Positions 1 through 9,112 of a stretch of DNA of 55,296 nt are shown here, one piece after another. The notes under the pieces were generated by a model. It saw nothing but the letters and a program-made list of their open reading frames with translations, was not told the origin of the DNA and did not search any database. The position numbers and the translations under genes are program-made. The DNA comes from an uncultured Actinomycetes bacterium (lineage in GTDB: Bacteria > Actinomycetota > Actinomycetes > Mycobacteriales > Mycobacteriaceae): assembly GCA_903877095.1 (NCBI GenBank), contig CAIRCP010000191.1, forward strand, positions 1 to 55,296, in the 5' to 3' direction. Every line of letters begins with the position of its first letter. Within the stretch, counting starts at the first letter, position 1.

Positions 1-79
1 ACCTGCCACCACGCTTACCCGCATCGGAGGGCATTACCGATTCGACAGCCGCCCAGAACTCATCAGAAATCACACCCAT
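1..79 (-). CDS. IS5-family transposase, N-terminal fragment
   Basis: Reading leftward from ATG at 79-77, the frame is open to the window edge for 26 codons. It begins MGVISDEFWAAVESVMP, the helix-rich start typical of IS427-group IS5 transposases (compare the common 'DEFW..VEPLLP' opening). An in-frame GTG three codons upstream and a TTG further up could extend the start. The rest lies outside the window. The fragment at the far end carries the matching DDE C-terminus, but whether both belong to identical copies cannot be seen. Confidence 0.65.
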   Translation of the reverse strand, partial: MGVISDEFWAAVESVMPSDAGKRGGR

Positions 80-138
80 ACGTGTCACCGCGAAATCGTC
101 GCTGTTCAACACCTTTCAATTCGGGAGACACGCCCTAG
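1..138 (-). mobile_element. IS5-family insertion sequence, transposase-5' end (partial)
   Basis: The window opens inside an insertion sequence. Its boundary lies at about 134-138, where the end reads (outer to inner, minus strand) GGCGTGTCTCCCG. It abuts a CTAG tetranucleotide at 135-138. The second IS end at 55156 shares CTAGGGCGTGTC, so the two look like the left and right ends of one element type. IS5-family elements often use CTAG/YTAR-type targets. Only the transposase N-terminus is inside the window. Confidence 0.75.
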
Positions 139-153
139 TTGGTCGGCAACCGA

Positions 154-159
154 TACCCT
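154..159 (+). promoter_or_regulatory. proA -10 element (leaderless-type)
   Basis: TACCCT matches the mycobacterial TANNNT -10 consensus and ends 6 nt before the proA ATG at 166, the spacing of a leaderless transcript. A -35 element about 17 nt upstream would fall at roughly 131-137, exactly on the IS boundary. The insertion has therefore replaced the native upstream promoter sequence. Confidence 0.5.
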
Positions 160-165
160 GGTCGG

Positions 166-1413
166 ATGAGTCTGCACACCCAGGCTGCTCCTGACGTGCG
201 CGAAGCAGTTCACGCCGCCGCCCGCCGGGCCAGGATCGCCGCCCGCACGCTCGGCACGCTCACCACCGTGGTGAAGGACCGGGCTTTGCACGCCGCCGCC
301 GACGCGGTGCTGGCCCACACCCGTCAGATCCTGGCCGCCAACGCTTACGACCTCGAAGCCGCCCGTGCCACCGGGACCCCGGAGGCCATGCTGGACCGGC
401 TGGCGCTCAACCCGCATCGGGTCGACGGAATCGCCGCCGGGCTGCGTCAGGTGGCCGGGCTGCCCGACCCGGTGGGGGAGGTGCTGCGCGGGCGCACCAT
501 GCCCAACGGCCTGCAAGTCCGCCAGCAACGGGTGCCCCTGGGGGTGGTGGGCATGGTCTACGAGGGCCGGCCCAACGTCACCGTCGACGCCTTCGGGCTC
601 ACCCTCAAATCCGGCAATGCCGTTCTGTTGCGGGGCAGTTCGTCGGCGGTGAACACCAACACCGAACTGGTGACGGTGCTGCGCGGCGCCCTGTGCGGGG
701 AGGGCCTGCCCGAGGACGCCGTGCAACTGCTGCCCAGCGCCGATCGCTCCAGCGTCACCCACCTCATCCAGGCCCGCGGCCTGGTCGATGTGGTGATCCC
801 GCGTGGCGGCGCCGGGCTGATCGAAGCCGTGGTGCGGGATGCGACCGTGCCCACCATCGAGACCGGCGTGGGTAACTGCCACGTCTACGTGCACGCGACC
901 GCCGATCTCGATGTCGCCGAGCGAATCGTGCTGAACGCCAAGACCCGTCGGCCCAGTGTGTGCAACACCGCCGAGACGCTGCTCATCGACAGCGCCATCG
1001 CCGACACCGCCGGCCCCCGGCTCGTCGGTGCGCTGCGCGGGGCCGGGGTCACCGTGCACGAACAGCCGACCGAAGACCAACTGCGCGCTGAGTTCCTGGC
1101 GCTGGAGATCGCGCTGGCCTACGTCGATGGGATCGACGCCGCGATCGACCACATCAACACCTACGGCACCGGGCACACCGAGGCCATTGTCACCACCGAT
1201 CTTGCTGCCGCGCAACGGTTCACCGAGCGGGTCGACGCCGCCGCCGTGATGGTCAATGCCTCCACCGCCTTCACCGACGGTGAACAGTTCGGGTTCGGGG
1301 CCGAGATTGGCATCTCCACCCAGAAACTGCACGCCCGCGGCCCGATGGGCCTGCCCGAACTCACCTCGACCAAGTGGATCGTCCACGGCGACGGCCACAT
1401 TCGGCCCGCCTGA
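166..1413 (+). CDS. proA: Gamma-glutamyl phosphate reductase
   Basis: ProA catalyses the NADPH-dependent reduction of gamma-glutamyl phosphate to glutamate-5-semialdehyde, the second step of proline synthesis in the cytoplasm. The 415-residue length matches the family and the M. tuberculosis protein as I recall it. Landmarks are the NAD(P)-binding stretch ending [10 protein letters not shown], the catalytic-cysteine segment [15 protein letters not shown] and the C-terminal [23 protein letters not shown] 166 is chosen because a TANNNT box sits 6 nt upstream; an earlier GTG at 139 would begin almost inside the IS. The MoxR gene follows after 15 bp. proB is not adjacent. Confidence 0.96.
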   Translation: MSLHTQAAPDVREAVHAAARRARIAARTLGTLTTVVKDRALHAAADAVLAHTRQILAANAYDLEAARATGTPEAMLDRLALNPHRVDGIAAGLRQVAGLPDPVGEVLRGRTMPNGLQVRQQRVPLGVVGMVYEGRPNVTVDAFGLTLKSGNAVLLRGSSSAVNTNTELVTVLRGALCGEGLPEDAVQLLPSADRSSVTHLIQARGLVDVVIPRGGAGLIEAVVRDATVPTIETGVGNCHVYVHATADLDVAERIVLNAKTRRPSVCNTAETLLIDSAIADTAGPRLVGALRGAGVTVHEQPTEDQLRAEFLALEIALAYVDGIDAAIDHINTYGTGHTEAIVTTDLAAAQRFTERVDAAAVMVNASTAFTDGEQFGFGAEIGISTQKLHARGPMGLPELTSTKWIVHGDGHIRPA

Positions 1414-1428
1414 GACTGGAGACACCCC

Positions 1429-2316
1429 ATGACCGAGACCCCGGCGCGCCCGGCACCGCTGTTCGCCGACATCGACGACGTCAAGCGTCAACTCGCCGCC
1501 ACCGGCTATCTGGCCGACACCGCCACGGCCACGGCCGTGTTCCTCGCCGACCGCCTGGGCAAGCCGCTGCTGGTCGAAGGCCCCGCCGGCGTGGGCAAGA
1601 CCGAACTGGCCCGCGCCGTCGCGCAGGCGACCGGGTCGGAGCTGGTGCGCCTGCAGTGCTACGAGGGTGTCGACGAGGCCCGCGCCCTGTATGAGTGGAA
1701 CCACGCCAAGCAGATCCTGCGCATCCAGTCGGCGACCGGCGCCGACCACGACTGGAAGCACACCAAGGACGACGTGTTCAGCGAGGAGTTCCTGCTGTCC
1801 CGGCCGCTGCTGACCGCGATCCGGCGCACCGGGCCCACCGTGCTGCTGATCGACGAGACCGACAAGGCCGACATCGAGATCGAGGGCCTGCTGCTCGAAG
1901 TGCTCTCCGACTTCGCCGTCACCATCCCGGAACTCGGCACCATCACCGCCACCCGCAAGCCGTTCGTCGTCCTCACTTCGAACGCCACCCGCGAACTGTC
2001 CGAAGCCCTCAAACGCCGGTGTCTGTTCCTGCACATCGACTTTCCCGATCCCGACCTGGAGCGACGCATCCTGCTGTCCCGGGTGCCCGAACTTCCCGAG
2101 CGGCTGGCCGAGGAACTGGTGCGCATCATCGGCGTCATGCGCGGAATGCAACTGAAAAAGCTGCCCTCGGTTGCCGAGACCATCGACTGGGGCCGCACGC
2201 TGCTGGCGCTGGGCATGGACACCATCGACGACGCCACCATCGCCGCGACGCTGGGGGTGGTGCTCAAACATCAATCCGACCAGCAGCGCGCCGCCGGCGA
2301 ACTCCGGCTCAACTGA
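1429..2316 (+). CDS. MoxR-family AAA+ ATPase
   Basis: This 295-residue AAA+ ATPase of the MoxR/RavA group shows a Walker A motif GPAGVGKT at residues 51-58 and a Walker B VLLIDE at about 138-143, followed by the sensor region TSNATRELSEALKRR. MoxR ATPases usually act as chaperones with a partner that has a von Willebrand A domain, and such a partner follows 18 bp downstream. The pair matches Rv2426c-Rv2425c in order and size. The substrate that is matured or remodelled is not known from the sequence. Confidence 0.9.
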   Translation: MTETPARPAPLFADIDDVKRQLAATGYLADTATATAVFLADRLGKPLLVEGPAGVGKTELARAVAQATGSELVRLQCYEGVDEARALYEWNHAKQILRIQSATGADHDWKHTKDDVFSEEFLLSRPLLTAIRRTGPTVLLIDETDKADIEIEGLLLEVLSDFAVTIPELGTITATRKPFVVLTSNATRELSEALKRRCLFLHIDFPDPDLERRILLSRVPELPERLAEELVRIIGVMRGMQLKKLPSVAETIDWGRTLLALGMDTIDDATIAATLGVVLKHQSDQQRAAGELRLN

Positions 2317-2334
2317 AAGGGCTGACCTAACACC

Positions 2335-3777
2335 ATGGCGCGCCGGCCCCGACCCCCGCAGCCGCTGGCCCCGAACGGCCTGCCCGGACATCTCGTCGGC
2401 TTCGTGGAAGCCCTTCGCGCCCAAGGCATTGCGGTGGGTCCGTCGGAGACCGTCGACGCCGGGAAGGTGCTCAGCGTGCTCGACCTCACCTCCCGGGAAG
2501 AGGTGCGCGAAGGCCTGGCCTGTGCGGTGCTGCGCCGGGCTGACCACCGTCAGACCTATGACGCCCTGTTCGACCTGTGGTGGCCGGCCGCCCTCGGCGG
2601 GCGCACCGTGCTGGAGAACGACGCCGAAAACCCAAGCCCGGCAGCCCAGGTGGACCCTGACGACGTCGAGGCCATGCGCGGCATGCTGCTGGATCTACTC
2701 ACCGACAACCCCGATATCGGTGACCTCGACGACCGGCTGGTGGCGCTGATCGCCCAGATCGTCGAGGCCTACGGCCGCTACACCTCCAGCCGCGGACCGT
2801 CGTACTCGGCCTACCAGGCGCTCAAGGCGATGGACCTGGGCCAGTTACAGGGCCGTCTGCTGGCCGGACTGCTCGCCCCGCACGGCGACGACCCGTCACC
2901 GACGCAGGAGGCGATCGGCAAAGCCCTTGCCGCACAGAAGATCGCGCAGCTGCGGCGGCTGGTTGAGAGCGAGACCAAGCGGCGCACCGCCGAGCAACTG
3001 GGCCGCAACCACGTTCAGATGTACGGGATTCCCCAGCTGGCTGAGAACGTCGAATTCCTGCGTGCCTCCGGCGATCAGCTGCGCCAGATGCGCCGGGTGG
3101 TGGCACCGTTAGCCCGGGTGCTGGCCGCGCGGCTGGCGGCCCGGCGGCGGCGTTCCCGCGCCGGTTCGATCGATTTGCGCAAGACGCTGCGCAAATCGAT
3201 GTCCACCGGCGGTGTGCCGATCGACGTGGTACTGCGCAAGCCGCGCCCGGCCCGGCCGGAACTCGTGGTGCTGTGCGACATGTCGGGATCGGTGGCCGGT
3301 TTCAGCCACTTCACCCTGCTGCTGGTGCATGCGCTGCGCCAGCAGTTCTCCCGGGTGCGGGTGTTCGCCTTCATCGACACCACCGACGAGGTGACCCACA
3401 TGTTCGGCGCCGACGCCGACCTGGCCATCGTGATTCAGCGCATCACCCGTGAAGCCAAAGTATTCACCCGCGACGGGCATTCGGACTACGGGAACGCCTT
3501 CGTCTCGTTCACCGAGAACTTCCCGGGCGTGCTGTCCCCGCGCTCCTCGCTGCTGATCCTCGGCGACGGTCGCACCAACTACCGCAGCCCGGCCGCCGAC
3601 GTTCTGGCCCACATGGTGACCGCCAGCCGGCACGCGCACTGGCTCAATCCCGAACCCAGGCATCTCTGGGGCAGCGGCGACTCCGCCGTCCCGCGCTACG
3701 AACCCGTCATCGCCATGCACGAGTGCCGGTCGGCCAAGCAGCTGGCTGCGGTGATCGACCAGTTGCTGCCGGTATAG
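2335..3777 (+). CDS. VWA-domain protein, CoxE-like
   Basis: This 480-residue protein has a C-terminal von Willebrand factor A domain. The MIDAS metal site is visible as DMSGS at residues 315-319, with further MIDAS-like segments in FTRDGHSDYG and LLILGDGRTNY. The N-terminal half is helical and charged. CoxE-type proteins work with MoxR-family ATPases in maturing or assembling metalloenzymes; here the MoxR gene lies directly upstream, so the two probably form one chaperone unit. The length equals the M. tuberculosis homologue. No target enzyme is encoded nearby. Confidence 0.88.
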   Translation: MARRPRPPQPLAPNGLPGHLVGFVEALRAQGIAVGPSETVDAGKVLSVLDLTSREEVREGLACAVLRRADHRQTYDALFDLWWPAALGGRTVLENDAENPSPAAQVDPDDVEAMRGMLLDLLTDNPDIGDLDDRLVALIAQIVEAYGRYTSSRGPSYSAYQALKAMDLGQLQGRLLAGLLAPHGDDPSPTQEAIGKALAAQKIAQLRRLVESETKRRTAEQLGRNHVQMYGIPQLAENVEFLRASGDQLRQMRRVVAPLARVLAARLAARRRRSRAGSIDLRKTLRKSMSTGGVPIDVVLRKPRPARPELVVLCDMSGSVAGFSHFTLLLVHALRQQFSRVRVFAFIDTTDEVTHMFGADADLAIVIQRITREAKVFTRDGHSDYGNAFVSFTENFPGVLSPRSSLLILGDGRTNYRSPAADVLAHMVTASRHAHWLNPEPRHLWGSGDSAVPRYEPVIAMHECRSAKQLAAVIDQLLPV

Positions 3778-3794
3778 GTAACGGGTGGAGCCCG

Positions 3795-3800
3795 TAAACT
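3795..3800 (+). promoter_or_regulatory. nadD -10 element (leaderless-type)
   Basis: TAAACT fits TANNNT and ends 8 nt before ATG 3809. There is no good Shine-Dalgarno sequence before that ATG, so a leaderless nadD transcript starting near 3808 is likely. This would separate nadD-rsfS-gpgP-octT-degV from the MoxR/VWA pair. Confidence 0.45.
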
Positions 3801-3808
3801 TTCTCCCC

Positions 3809-4444
3809 ATGGCTTCTGGGCGCAGACTCGGCGTGATGGGCGGGACGTTCGATCCCATCCACCACGGCCACCTGGTCGCGGCCAGCGAAGTCGCCGATCT
3901 GTTCGGTCTCGACGAGGTGGTGTTCGTGCCCACCGGTCAGCCCTGGCAGAAGGCCCGCGACGTCACCCCGGCCGAGGACCGCTACCTGATGACGGTCATC
4001 GCCACCGCGTCCAATCCGCGTTTCTCGGTCAGCCGGGCCGACATCGACCGAGCCGGACCGACGTACACCACCGACACCCTGCGAGACCTCAGAGCGCTGC
4101 ATCCCGACGCCCATCTGTACTTCATCACCGGGGCCGACGCGCTCGGTTCGATCCTGACCTGGCAGGGGTGGGAGGAACTGTTCAATCTGGCCACGTTCGT
4201 CGGTGTGAGCCGGCCCGGTTATGAACTCAGCGACACCCACATCACCGACGCCCTTGAGCGTCTTCCCGACGACGCCCTGCATCTGGTCGAGGTACCGGCG
4301 CTGGCGATATCCTCGACCGACTGCCGCAAGCGTGCCGGTTCCGGCCGGCCGATCTGGTACCTGGTGCCAGACGGCGTCGTGCAGTACGTCGCCAAACGAC
4401 GCCTCTACCGAGGCCATGACGCACCGGTGGAGGTGAGCGGGTGA
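3809..4444 (+). CDS. nadD: Nicotinate-nucleotide adenylyltransferase
   Basis: NadD joins nicotinate mononucleotide and ATP to make deamido-NAD, an essential step of NAD synthesis. The nucleotidyltransferase motif [11 protein letters not shown] lies near the N-terminus, and ISSTDCRKR, the ISSTxIR-like motif, lies near the C-terminus. ATG 3809 gives 211 residues, the usual mycobacterial length, and has a leaderless-type promoter in front; a GTG at 3785 would add eight unconserved residues. The gene overlaps rsfS by 4 bp, so they are probably translationally coupled. Confidence 0.93.
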   Translation: MASGRRLGVMGGTFDPIHHGHLVAASEVADLFGLDEVVFVPTGQPWQKARDVTPAEDRYLMTVIATASNPRFSVSRADIDRAGPTYTTDTLRDLRALHPDAHLYFITGADALGSILTWQGWEELFNLATFVGVSRPGYELSDTHITDALERLPDDALHLVEVPALAISSTDCRKRAGSGRPIWYLVPDGVVQYVAKRRLYRGHDAPVEVSG

Positions 4445-4842
4445 CCGCGACAGCAGAAGCGATCCGGATGGCCGAGGTCGCCGCCCGCGCGGCCGCCGCC
4501 AAACTCGCCCAGGACATTGTCGTCATCGATGTGTCCGCCCAGTTGGTGATCACCGACTGCTTCGTCATCGCGTCGGCGTCCAATGAGCGCCAAGCCAACG
4601 CAATCGTCGACGAGGTCGAGGAGAAGATGCGGCTGGAAGGCTACAAACCGGCCCGTCGGGAAGGCACCCGCGAGGGCCGCTGGGTGCTGCTCGACTACAT
4701 CGACATCGTCGTGCACGTCCAGCACACCGATGAACGCCATTTCTATGCGCTGGAGCGGCTTTGGCGGGACTGCCCGATCGTTCCGGTTGACCTCGACTCG
4801 GGGATCGGACCAGGCGTCGAGACCGACCCGGAGCCGACATGA
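4441..4842 (+). CDS. rsfS: Ribosomal silencing factor RsfS (Iojap family)
   Basis: This 133-residue protein of the RsfS/Iojap/DUF143 family binds ribosomal protein L14 and blocks subunit joining when cells starve. Typical segments are [24 protein letters not shown] and [15 protein letters not shown]. It starts at GTG 4441 inside the nadD stop (GTGA overlap) and itself overlaps gpgP by 4 bp. The nadD-rsfS order is conserved in many bacteria, including mycobacteria. Confidence 0.93.
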   Translation: MTATAEAIRMAEVAARAAAAKLAQDIVVIDVSAQLVITDCFVIASASNERQANAIVDEVEEKMRLEGYKPARREGTREGRWVLLDYIDIVVHVQHTDERHFYALERLWRDCPIVPVDLDSGIGPGVETDPEPT

Positions 4843-5513
4843 GCGCGCGGGTGCGCCGGCTGGTCATGCTGCGCCACGGCCAGACCGAGTTCAACGCCGG
4901 TAGCCGGATGCAGGGCCAAATCGACACCGATCTGTCCGACCTCGGCCGTGCCCAGGCCGTCGCCGCCGCAGAGGTGCTGGCCAAGCGCCAGCCGCTGCTG
5001 ATCGTGTCCTCCGACCTGCGGCGCGCCCACGACACCGCGCTGACCCTCAGCCAGCACAGCGGACAGCCGGTGCGCATCGACACCCGGCTCCGTGAGACCC
5101 ACCTTGGGGACTGGCAGGGCAGAACCCACTCGGAGATCGACGCGATGTCACCCGGGGCCCGGATAGCCTGGCGCGACGACGCCGGATGGGCGCCGCACGG
5201 CGGGGAGAGCCGCATCGACGTCGCCGACCGCAGCATTCCGTTGGTGGCCGAACTTGTTGCCGGGGAACCCGAATGGGGAGCCGACGAGTCCGACCGGCCG
5301 GTGGTGCTGGTGGCCCACGGCGGCCTGATCGCCGCCCTCACCGCGGCGCTGCTCGACCTGCCGGTGGACAGCTGGCCGGTGCTGGGGGGCATGGGCAACG
5401 CCAGTTGGGCCCAGCTGTCCGGACATGGACCAGTTCATGCCCGGTTGCCCGAACTACGCTGGCGGCTCGACGTGTGGAACGCATCGGCCCAGGTCGCCAA
5501 TGACGTCCTCTGA
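4839..5513 (+). CDS. gpgP: Glucosyl-3-phosphoglycerate phosphatase (phosphoglycerate-mutase fold)
   Basis: This is a 224-residue histidine phosphatase with the catalytic RHG triad at residues 12-14 (phospho-accepting His13) and a second catalytic histidine in VLVAHGG. In mycobacteria the gene at this position (Rv2419c) encodes GpgP, which dephosphorylates glucosyl-3-phosphoglycerate to glucosylglycerate. This is the second step of methylglucose lipopolysaccharide (MGLP) synthesis. The family assignment is clear from sequence; the specific substrate rests on gene order and on octT being next. It overlaps octT by 14 bp. Confidence 0.88.
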   Translation: MSARVRRLVMLRHGQTEFNAGSRMQGQIDTDLSDLGRAQAVAAAEVLAKRQPLLIVSSDLRRAHDTALTLSQHSGQPVRIDTRLRETHLGDWQGRTHSEIDAMSPGARIAWRDDAGWAPHGGESRIDVADRSIPLVAELVAGEPEWGADESDRPVVLVAHGGLIAALTAALLDLPVDSWPVLGGMGNASWAQLSGHGPVHARLPELRWRLDVWNASAQVANDVL

Positions 5514-6252
5514 ACCGAACCGAATCCAGGGTCGCCGGAAGCTGCTCGTCTTCTGCGACTCGCTGTCCTACTACGGGCCCGAGGGCGGCCTGACCGCCGC
5601 CGATCCCCGGATCTGGCCCAATATCGTTGCCGCCGAACTTGATTGGGATCTGGAGCTGATCGGAAGGATCGGCTGGACCTGCCGCGACGTGTGGTGGGCC
5701 GCGACGCAGGATCCGCGGGCGTGGGCGGCACTGCCGAAAGCCGGTGCAGTCGTCTTCGCCACCAGTGGGATGGACTCGTTGCCCTCTCCGTTGCCGACCG
5801 CGCTGCGGGAGATGATCCGGTACGTCCGCCCCGCGCCGGCCCGACGGTGGGTGCGCGACGGCTACGGCTGGCTGCAACCCCGACTGTCCCCGGTCGCCCG
5901 CTCCGCACTGCCTCCGAAGCTTACCGTCGAATATCTCGAAATGACCCGGGGAGCAATCGATTTCAATCGGCCGGGTATTCCGGTTGTCGCCTGCCTGCCA
6001 TCGGTTCATATGGCCGACACTTACGGCAAGGCCCACCACGGCCGACCCGGCACGGTTGCCGCCATCACCGATTGGGCTGCTGAGCATGACATACCCCTGG
6101 TCGACCTGAAAGAGGCCGTCGCCGCTGAGATGCTGGCCGGCCGCGGCAATCCCGACGGCATCCACTGGAACTTCGTGGCGCACCGGGCGGTCGCCGAGTT
6201 GATGCTCAAGGCGCTCGCCGAGACCGGTGTGCTGCAGGACGAACAGAGCTGA
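5500..6252 (+). CDS. octT: Diglucosylglycerate octanoyltransferase
   Basis: This 250-residue SGNH/GDSL-fold protein has the nucleophile block FCDSLSYYG near the N-terminus and a C-terminal DGIHWN that supplies the Asp-His pair. The mycobacterial gene at this position (Rv2418c, OctT) transfers octanoate to diglucosylglycerate, an early MGLP intermediate. ATG 5500 is chosen over an upstream in-frame ATG because it gives the family length and overlaps the gpgP stop, as expected for coupled genes. One base separates its stop from the degV start. Confidence 0.87.
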   Translation: MTSSEPNRIQGRRKLLVFCDSLSYYGPEGGLTAADPRIWPNIVAAELDWDLELIGRIGWTCRDVWWAATQDPRAWAALPKAGAVVFATSGMDSLPSPLPTALREMIRYVRPAPARRWVRDGYGWLQPRLSPVARSALPPKLTVEYLEMTRGAIDFNRPGIPVVACLPSVHMADTYGKAHHGRPGTVAAITDWAAEHDIPLVDLKEAVAAEMLAGRGNPDGIHWNFVAHRAVAELMLKALAETGVLQDEQS

Positions 6253-6253
6253 G

Positions 6254-7087
6254 ATGTCCGTCGTCGTCGTGACGGATTCCTCCGCCCGGCTGCCGTCGGA
6301 CCTTCTGGCGCAATCCGACATTCGGGTGGTTCCCCTCCATGTCTTGCTTGACGGCAAGGACTTTCGCGATGGTGTCGACGACGTGCCGGCCGACCTCTAC
6401 CAACGTCCCCAGGTCAGCACCGCCGGCGCGAGCCCGGCTGAACTCGCCGCCGCCTATCGAACGGCATGGGCGGACAGCGACGGTGACGGTGTGGTGGCCG
6501 TGCACCTGTCAACGGCGCTGTCGAGCACGCTCGGCGCCGCCCAGCACGCCACCGCGGAATTCGGCGGGACGATGCGGGTGGTCGACTCCAAGTCGGCGGC
6601 GATGGGCACCGGGTTCGTCGCACTGGCGGCAGCCAGCGCGGCCCGTACCGGAGCTGATCTGAATGCCGTTGCGGCCCAAGCAGAGTTGGCAGTCACCCGG
6701 GTTCACGCCTTCATCGTCGTGCAACGCCTGGACAATCTGCGGCGCAGCGGCCGGATCGGTACGGCGGCCTCATGGCTGGGCACTGCGCTGGCAGTCAAGC
6801 CGCTGCTGCGTCTCGAGGACGGCAAACTGGTTCTCGCTCAACGGGTTCGGACCACGTCGAAGGCCGTCGCGGCGATGGTCGAGCAGGTCCTTGAGGTGGT
6901 GGGGGAGCGCCGTGCCGCGCTGGCGGTCCAGCACGTCGACAACCTCCCCGGCGCCACGCAGGTTGCGGCGACGCTGGCCGCCGCGCTGCCGGGGTGCGGA
7001 TCACCTGTGGTCACCGACCTCGGGCCGGTGCTCGGCGTGCACCTCGGGCCGGGAGCACTCGGCGTGGTGGTGGCGCTCGATCCCTAG
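6254..7087 (+). CDS. DegV-family fatty-acid-binding protein
   Basis: This 277-residue protein has the DegV fold. VVTDSSARLP at the N-terminus and the segment STAGASPAEL form the fatty-acid head-group site, and LRRSGRIGTAAS is typical of the second domain. DegV proteins bind fatty acids; in other bacteria they feed acyl groups to kinases. Here the gene follows octT, so a link to acyl supply is possible but unproven. The start ATG 6254 lies 1 bp after octT. The stop overlaps the stop of the convergent gene by two bases within a CTAG. Confidence 0.88.
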   Translation: MSVVVVTDSSARLPSDLLAQSDIRVVPLHVLLDGKDFRDGVDDVPADLYQRPQVSTAGASPAELAAAYRTAWADSDGDGVVAVHLSTALSSTLGAAQHATAEFGGTMRVVDSKSAAMGTGFVALAAASAARTGADLNAVAAQAELAVTRVHAFIVVQRLDNLRRSGRIGTAASWLGTALAVKPLLRLEDGKLVLAQRVRTTSKAVAAMVEQVLEVVGERRAALAVQHVDNLPGATQVAATLAAALPGCGSPVVTDLGPVLGVHLGPGALGVVVALDP

Positions 7088-8139
7088 CCGGCGAAGCGGC
7101 CCGTGACCGGCGGCAGATCCTTCAGCGTGACGATGCCGGGCGGGGCGGCGACTACGGCGGGCACCGCGTTCGTCACCGGCATGGCCGTATAGATCATCCC
7201 GAGGCCCATGAAGCCGGGTTCGTTCCAATCCTGCGGTGGAAGGCAGTGCAGCACCGTGCGCATGTTCGGGACGCCGAACACCTGGATGACGTGGCCGTGT
7301 TCCAGCGGCTTGGGCGGGTTCACGTGGTCGCCCATCGTCCAGTTGAACCCGACGCTGACGACGTTGCGGTCACCCACCCAGCCCCGGTGGTAGCCGTACA
7401 CCCCGGCGACGGTGCCTTCCGGGATGGTCATGAAACCCAGGTCGGAGTCCCCGGTCGCCGGGGTGAACGTCACGTCGAAGGTCATCCGGTCCAGGTGCGC
7501 CCCGATGGCGTCGGCCATCATCGCGGCCGCCTCGGCGAACACTGCGCTCTCGTCGGCCACGCTTTCGGCCAGCCCGGGGGCTTCCGGGTCGCAGGAGAAC
7601 CCCATCGCGGTCTGGGTGGCGGCCGACTCGTAGGTGGAGCAGTCCACCGACTCGGTGATCCGGATCTCGTCGACCCGCTCGCAGGCACCGGAGAGCACCA
7701 TGCCGACCATGTTGCTCATGCCGGGGTGGGCGCCGCTGCCGAAGATCGTGGAATTTCCTGTCTCGCAGGCATCTCGGATCCGGTCCAGATCGGCCCGGTT
7801 ATTCTTGCCGCCCGTGATCCAGGCGGCCGAGGTGCAGACGTTGACCCCGGCTGCCAGCAGCATCTCCAGTTCATCGATGCTCGGCCAGAGCGGGTTGTAG
7901 CAGCACGCGTCGGGCTTGGTGGCCAGCAGCGCGTCGATGTCGTTGGTGGCCGTGATCCCGGTCGGTTCCGGCCACCCGGCCAGTTCGGCGGCATCCAGGC
8001 CGACTTTGTCCGAACCGTGCGCGTAGACGCCCACCAGCTCCATGTCCGGCCGGCCGATGATCGCGTGCAGCGAGCGGCGGCCGATGTTGCCGGTTGTCCA
8101 CTGGATGACGCGAATCGGGCGGTCGTCGGTGGCTGTCAT
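7084..8139 (-). CDS. Dihydrodipicolinate-reductase-like NAD(P)-binding protein
   Basis: This 351-residue protein starts with a Rossmann segment, RVIQWTTGNIGRRSLHAII, like the DapB N-domain. It is longer than true DapB and has a different C-terminal half. It resembles the mycobacterial 'DapB N-terminal domain' family, related to 2,4-diaminopentanoate dehydrogenase. The likely role is an NAD(P)H-dependent oxidoreductase; the substrate is unknown. The start ATG 8139 has a GGAGAAG Shine-Dalgarno upstream. The gene is divergent from comEA and convergent with degV. Confidence 0.8.
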   Translation of the reverse strand: MTATDDRPIRVIQWTTGNIGRRSLHAIIGRPDMELVGVYAHGSDKVGLDAAELAGWPEPTGITATNDIDALLATKPDACCYNPLWPSIDELEMLLAAGVNVCTSAAWITGGKNNRADLDRIRDACETGNSTIFGSGAHPGMSNMVGMVLSGACERVDEIRITESVDCSTYESAATQTAMGFSCDPEAPGLAESVADESAVFAEAAAMMADAIGAHLDRMTFDVTFTPATGDSDLGFMTIPEGTVAGVYGYHRGWVGDRNVVSVGFNWTMGDHVNPPKPLEHGHVIQVFGVPNMRTVLHCLPPQDWNEPGFMGLGMIYTAMPVTNAVPAVVAAPPGIVTLKDLPPVTGRFAG

Positions 8140-8264
8140 GCGTCTTCTCCGATCGGGGGTACTGCCCTGCAGTATGGACAGCCGCGACGCTCACAGATGC
8201 CGATTCGTCCACAGGCGCAGGCTCGGGCGCGTCGCTGCGACGCGTTGATGACGGCCACCGTCCC

Positions 8265-8270
8265 TAACGT
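8265..8270 (+). promoter_or_regulatory. comEA -10 element (leaderless-type)
   Basis: TAACGT matches TANNNT and ends 8 nt before ATG 8279, which has no Shine-Dalgarno sequence. It lies in the 139-bp divergent intergenic space with the dihydrodipicolinate-reductase-like gene. Confidence 0.45.
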
Positions 8271-8278
8271 TCGGCGGC

Positions 8279-9112
8279 ATGCCGACTGATGAGCGCCTGG
8301 CCAGTCTCTACCGCCGCCTCGGGGCGCGCCCCGAGGCAGCCGCCGAGGGTGACGGCGGTGCGGATTCCGACCAGGCCGACGACGACGTCGACACCGCCGT
8401 CCCGGCGTGGATACCCGACGGCCGCACGGAGAGTCGGCGGGCGTGGCTGGCGGCGGCGCGGGCCGATCCCGCTCGCGCCGGCGGCATCGCGCTGGCCGTC
8501 GTCGCCGTGCTGGCCGTTCTGATCACGGTCTTCACCCTCGTCCGCCAGCGTCCGGCGCCGGTCGCCGCCGCCGATCTGCCCGCGGTCCAGATGGTGTCCA
8601 CCCCGCCGGCGACATCCTCGGCCGCCCCGGCAGCCCAGGGCGGACAATCGGTGGTCGTCAGCGTTGTCGGGCTGGTCCAGCAGCCCGGACTGGTGACCCT
8701 GGCGCCCGACGCCCGGGTCGCTGATGCCGTGTCGGCGGCGGGCGGGGTGCTGCGCGGCGCCGACACGGTGGGCCTCAATCTCGCCCGCCATCTCGCCGAC
8801 GGCGAGCAAGTCGTGGTCGGCATCGCGACACCGGCGGGTCATCCGGTGGCATTGGGCAGTTCGGTCGGCGCTGCCCCGGCCCGCTCCGCACATCCCGACA
8901 GCCCGGCGAAACCCGTTGGGCCCGTTGACCTCAACACCGCATCGGTCGAGGACTTCGATACGCTGCCCGGCGTCGGCCCGGTCACCGCGGCAGCGATCGT
9001 GGCGTGGCGCACGGCCAACGGCCGCTTCACCAGCGTCGACCAACTCGGCGAGGTGGACGGCATCGGCCCGGCCCGGCTGGAGAAACTTCGGCCCCTGGTT
9101 CGGGTCGCATGA
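8279..9112 (+). CDS. comEA: ComEA-like DNA-binding protein
   Basis: This 277-residue protein has one membrane segment at about residues 68-87, an SLBB-like domain (about 125-175) and two helix-hairpin-helix motifs at the C-terminus (LNTASVEDFDTLPGVGPVTA and LGEVDGIGPARLEKL). ComEA binds incoming double-stranded DNA outside the membrane during transformation. Mycobacteria keep comEA-comEC although natural competence is not established for most. It overlaps comEC by 4 bp (ATGA). Confidence 0.9.
   Translation: MPTDERLASLYRRLGARPEAAAEGDGGADSDQADDDVDTAVPAWIPDGRTESRRAWLAAARADPARAGGIALAVVAVLAVLITVFTLVRQRPAPVAAADLPAVQMVSTPPATSSAAPAAQGGQSVVVSVVGLVQQPGLVTLAPDARVADAVSAAGGVLRGADTVGLNLARHLADGEQVVVGIATPAGHPVALGSSVGAAPARSAHPDSPAKPVGPVDLNTASVEDFDTLPGVGPVTAAAIVAWRTANGRFTSVDQLGEVDGIGPARLEKLRPLVRVA

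Noticed and set aside
106..2547. Very long open frame on the minus strand opposite proA, the MoxR gene and the VWA gene
   Set aside because: Its translation is a Gly/Gln/His/Asp-rich mixture without motifs, as expected antisense to high-GC genes, and the plus-strand genes are certain.
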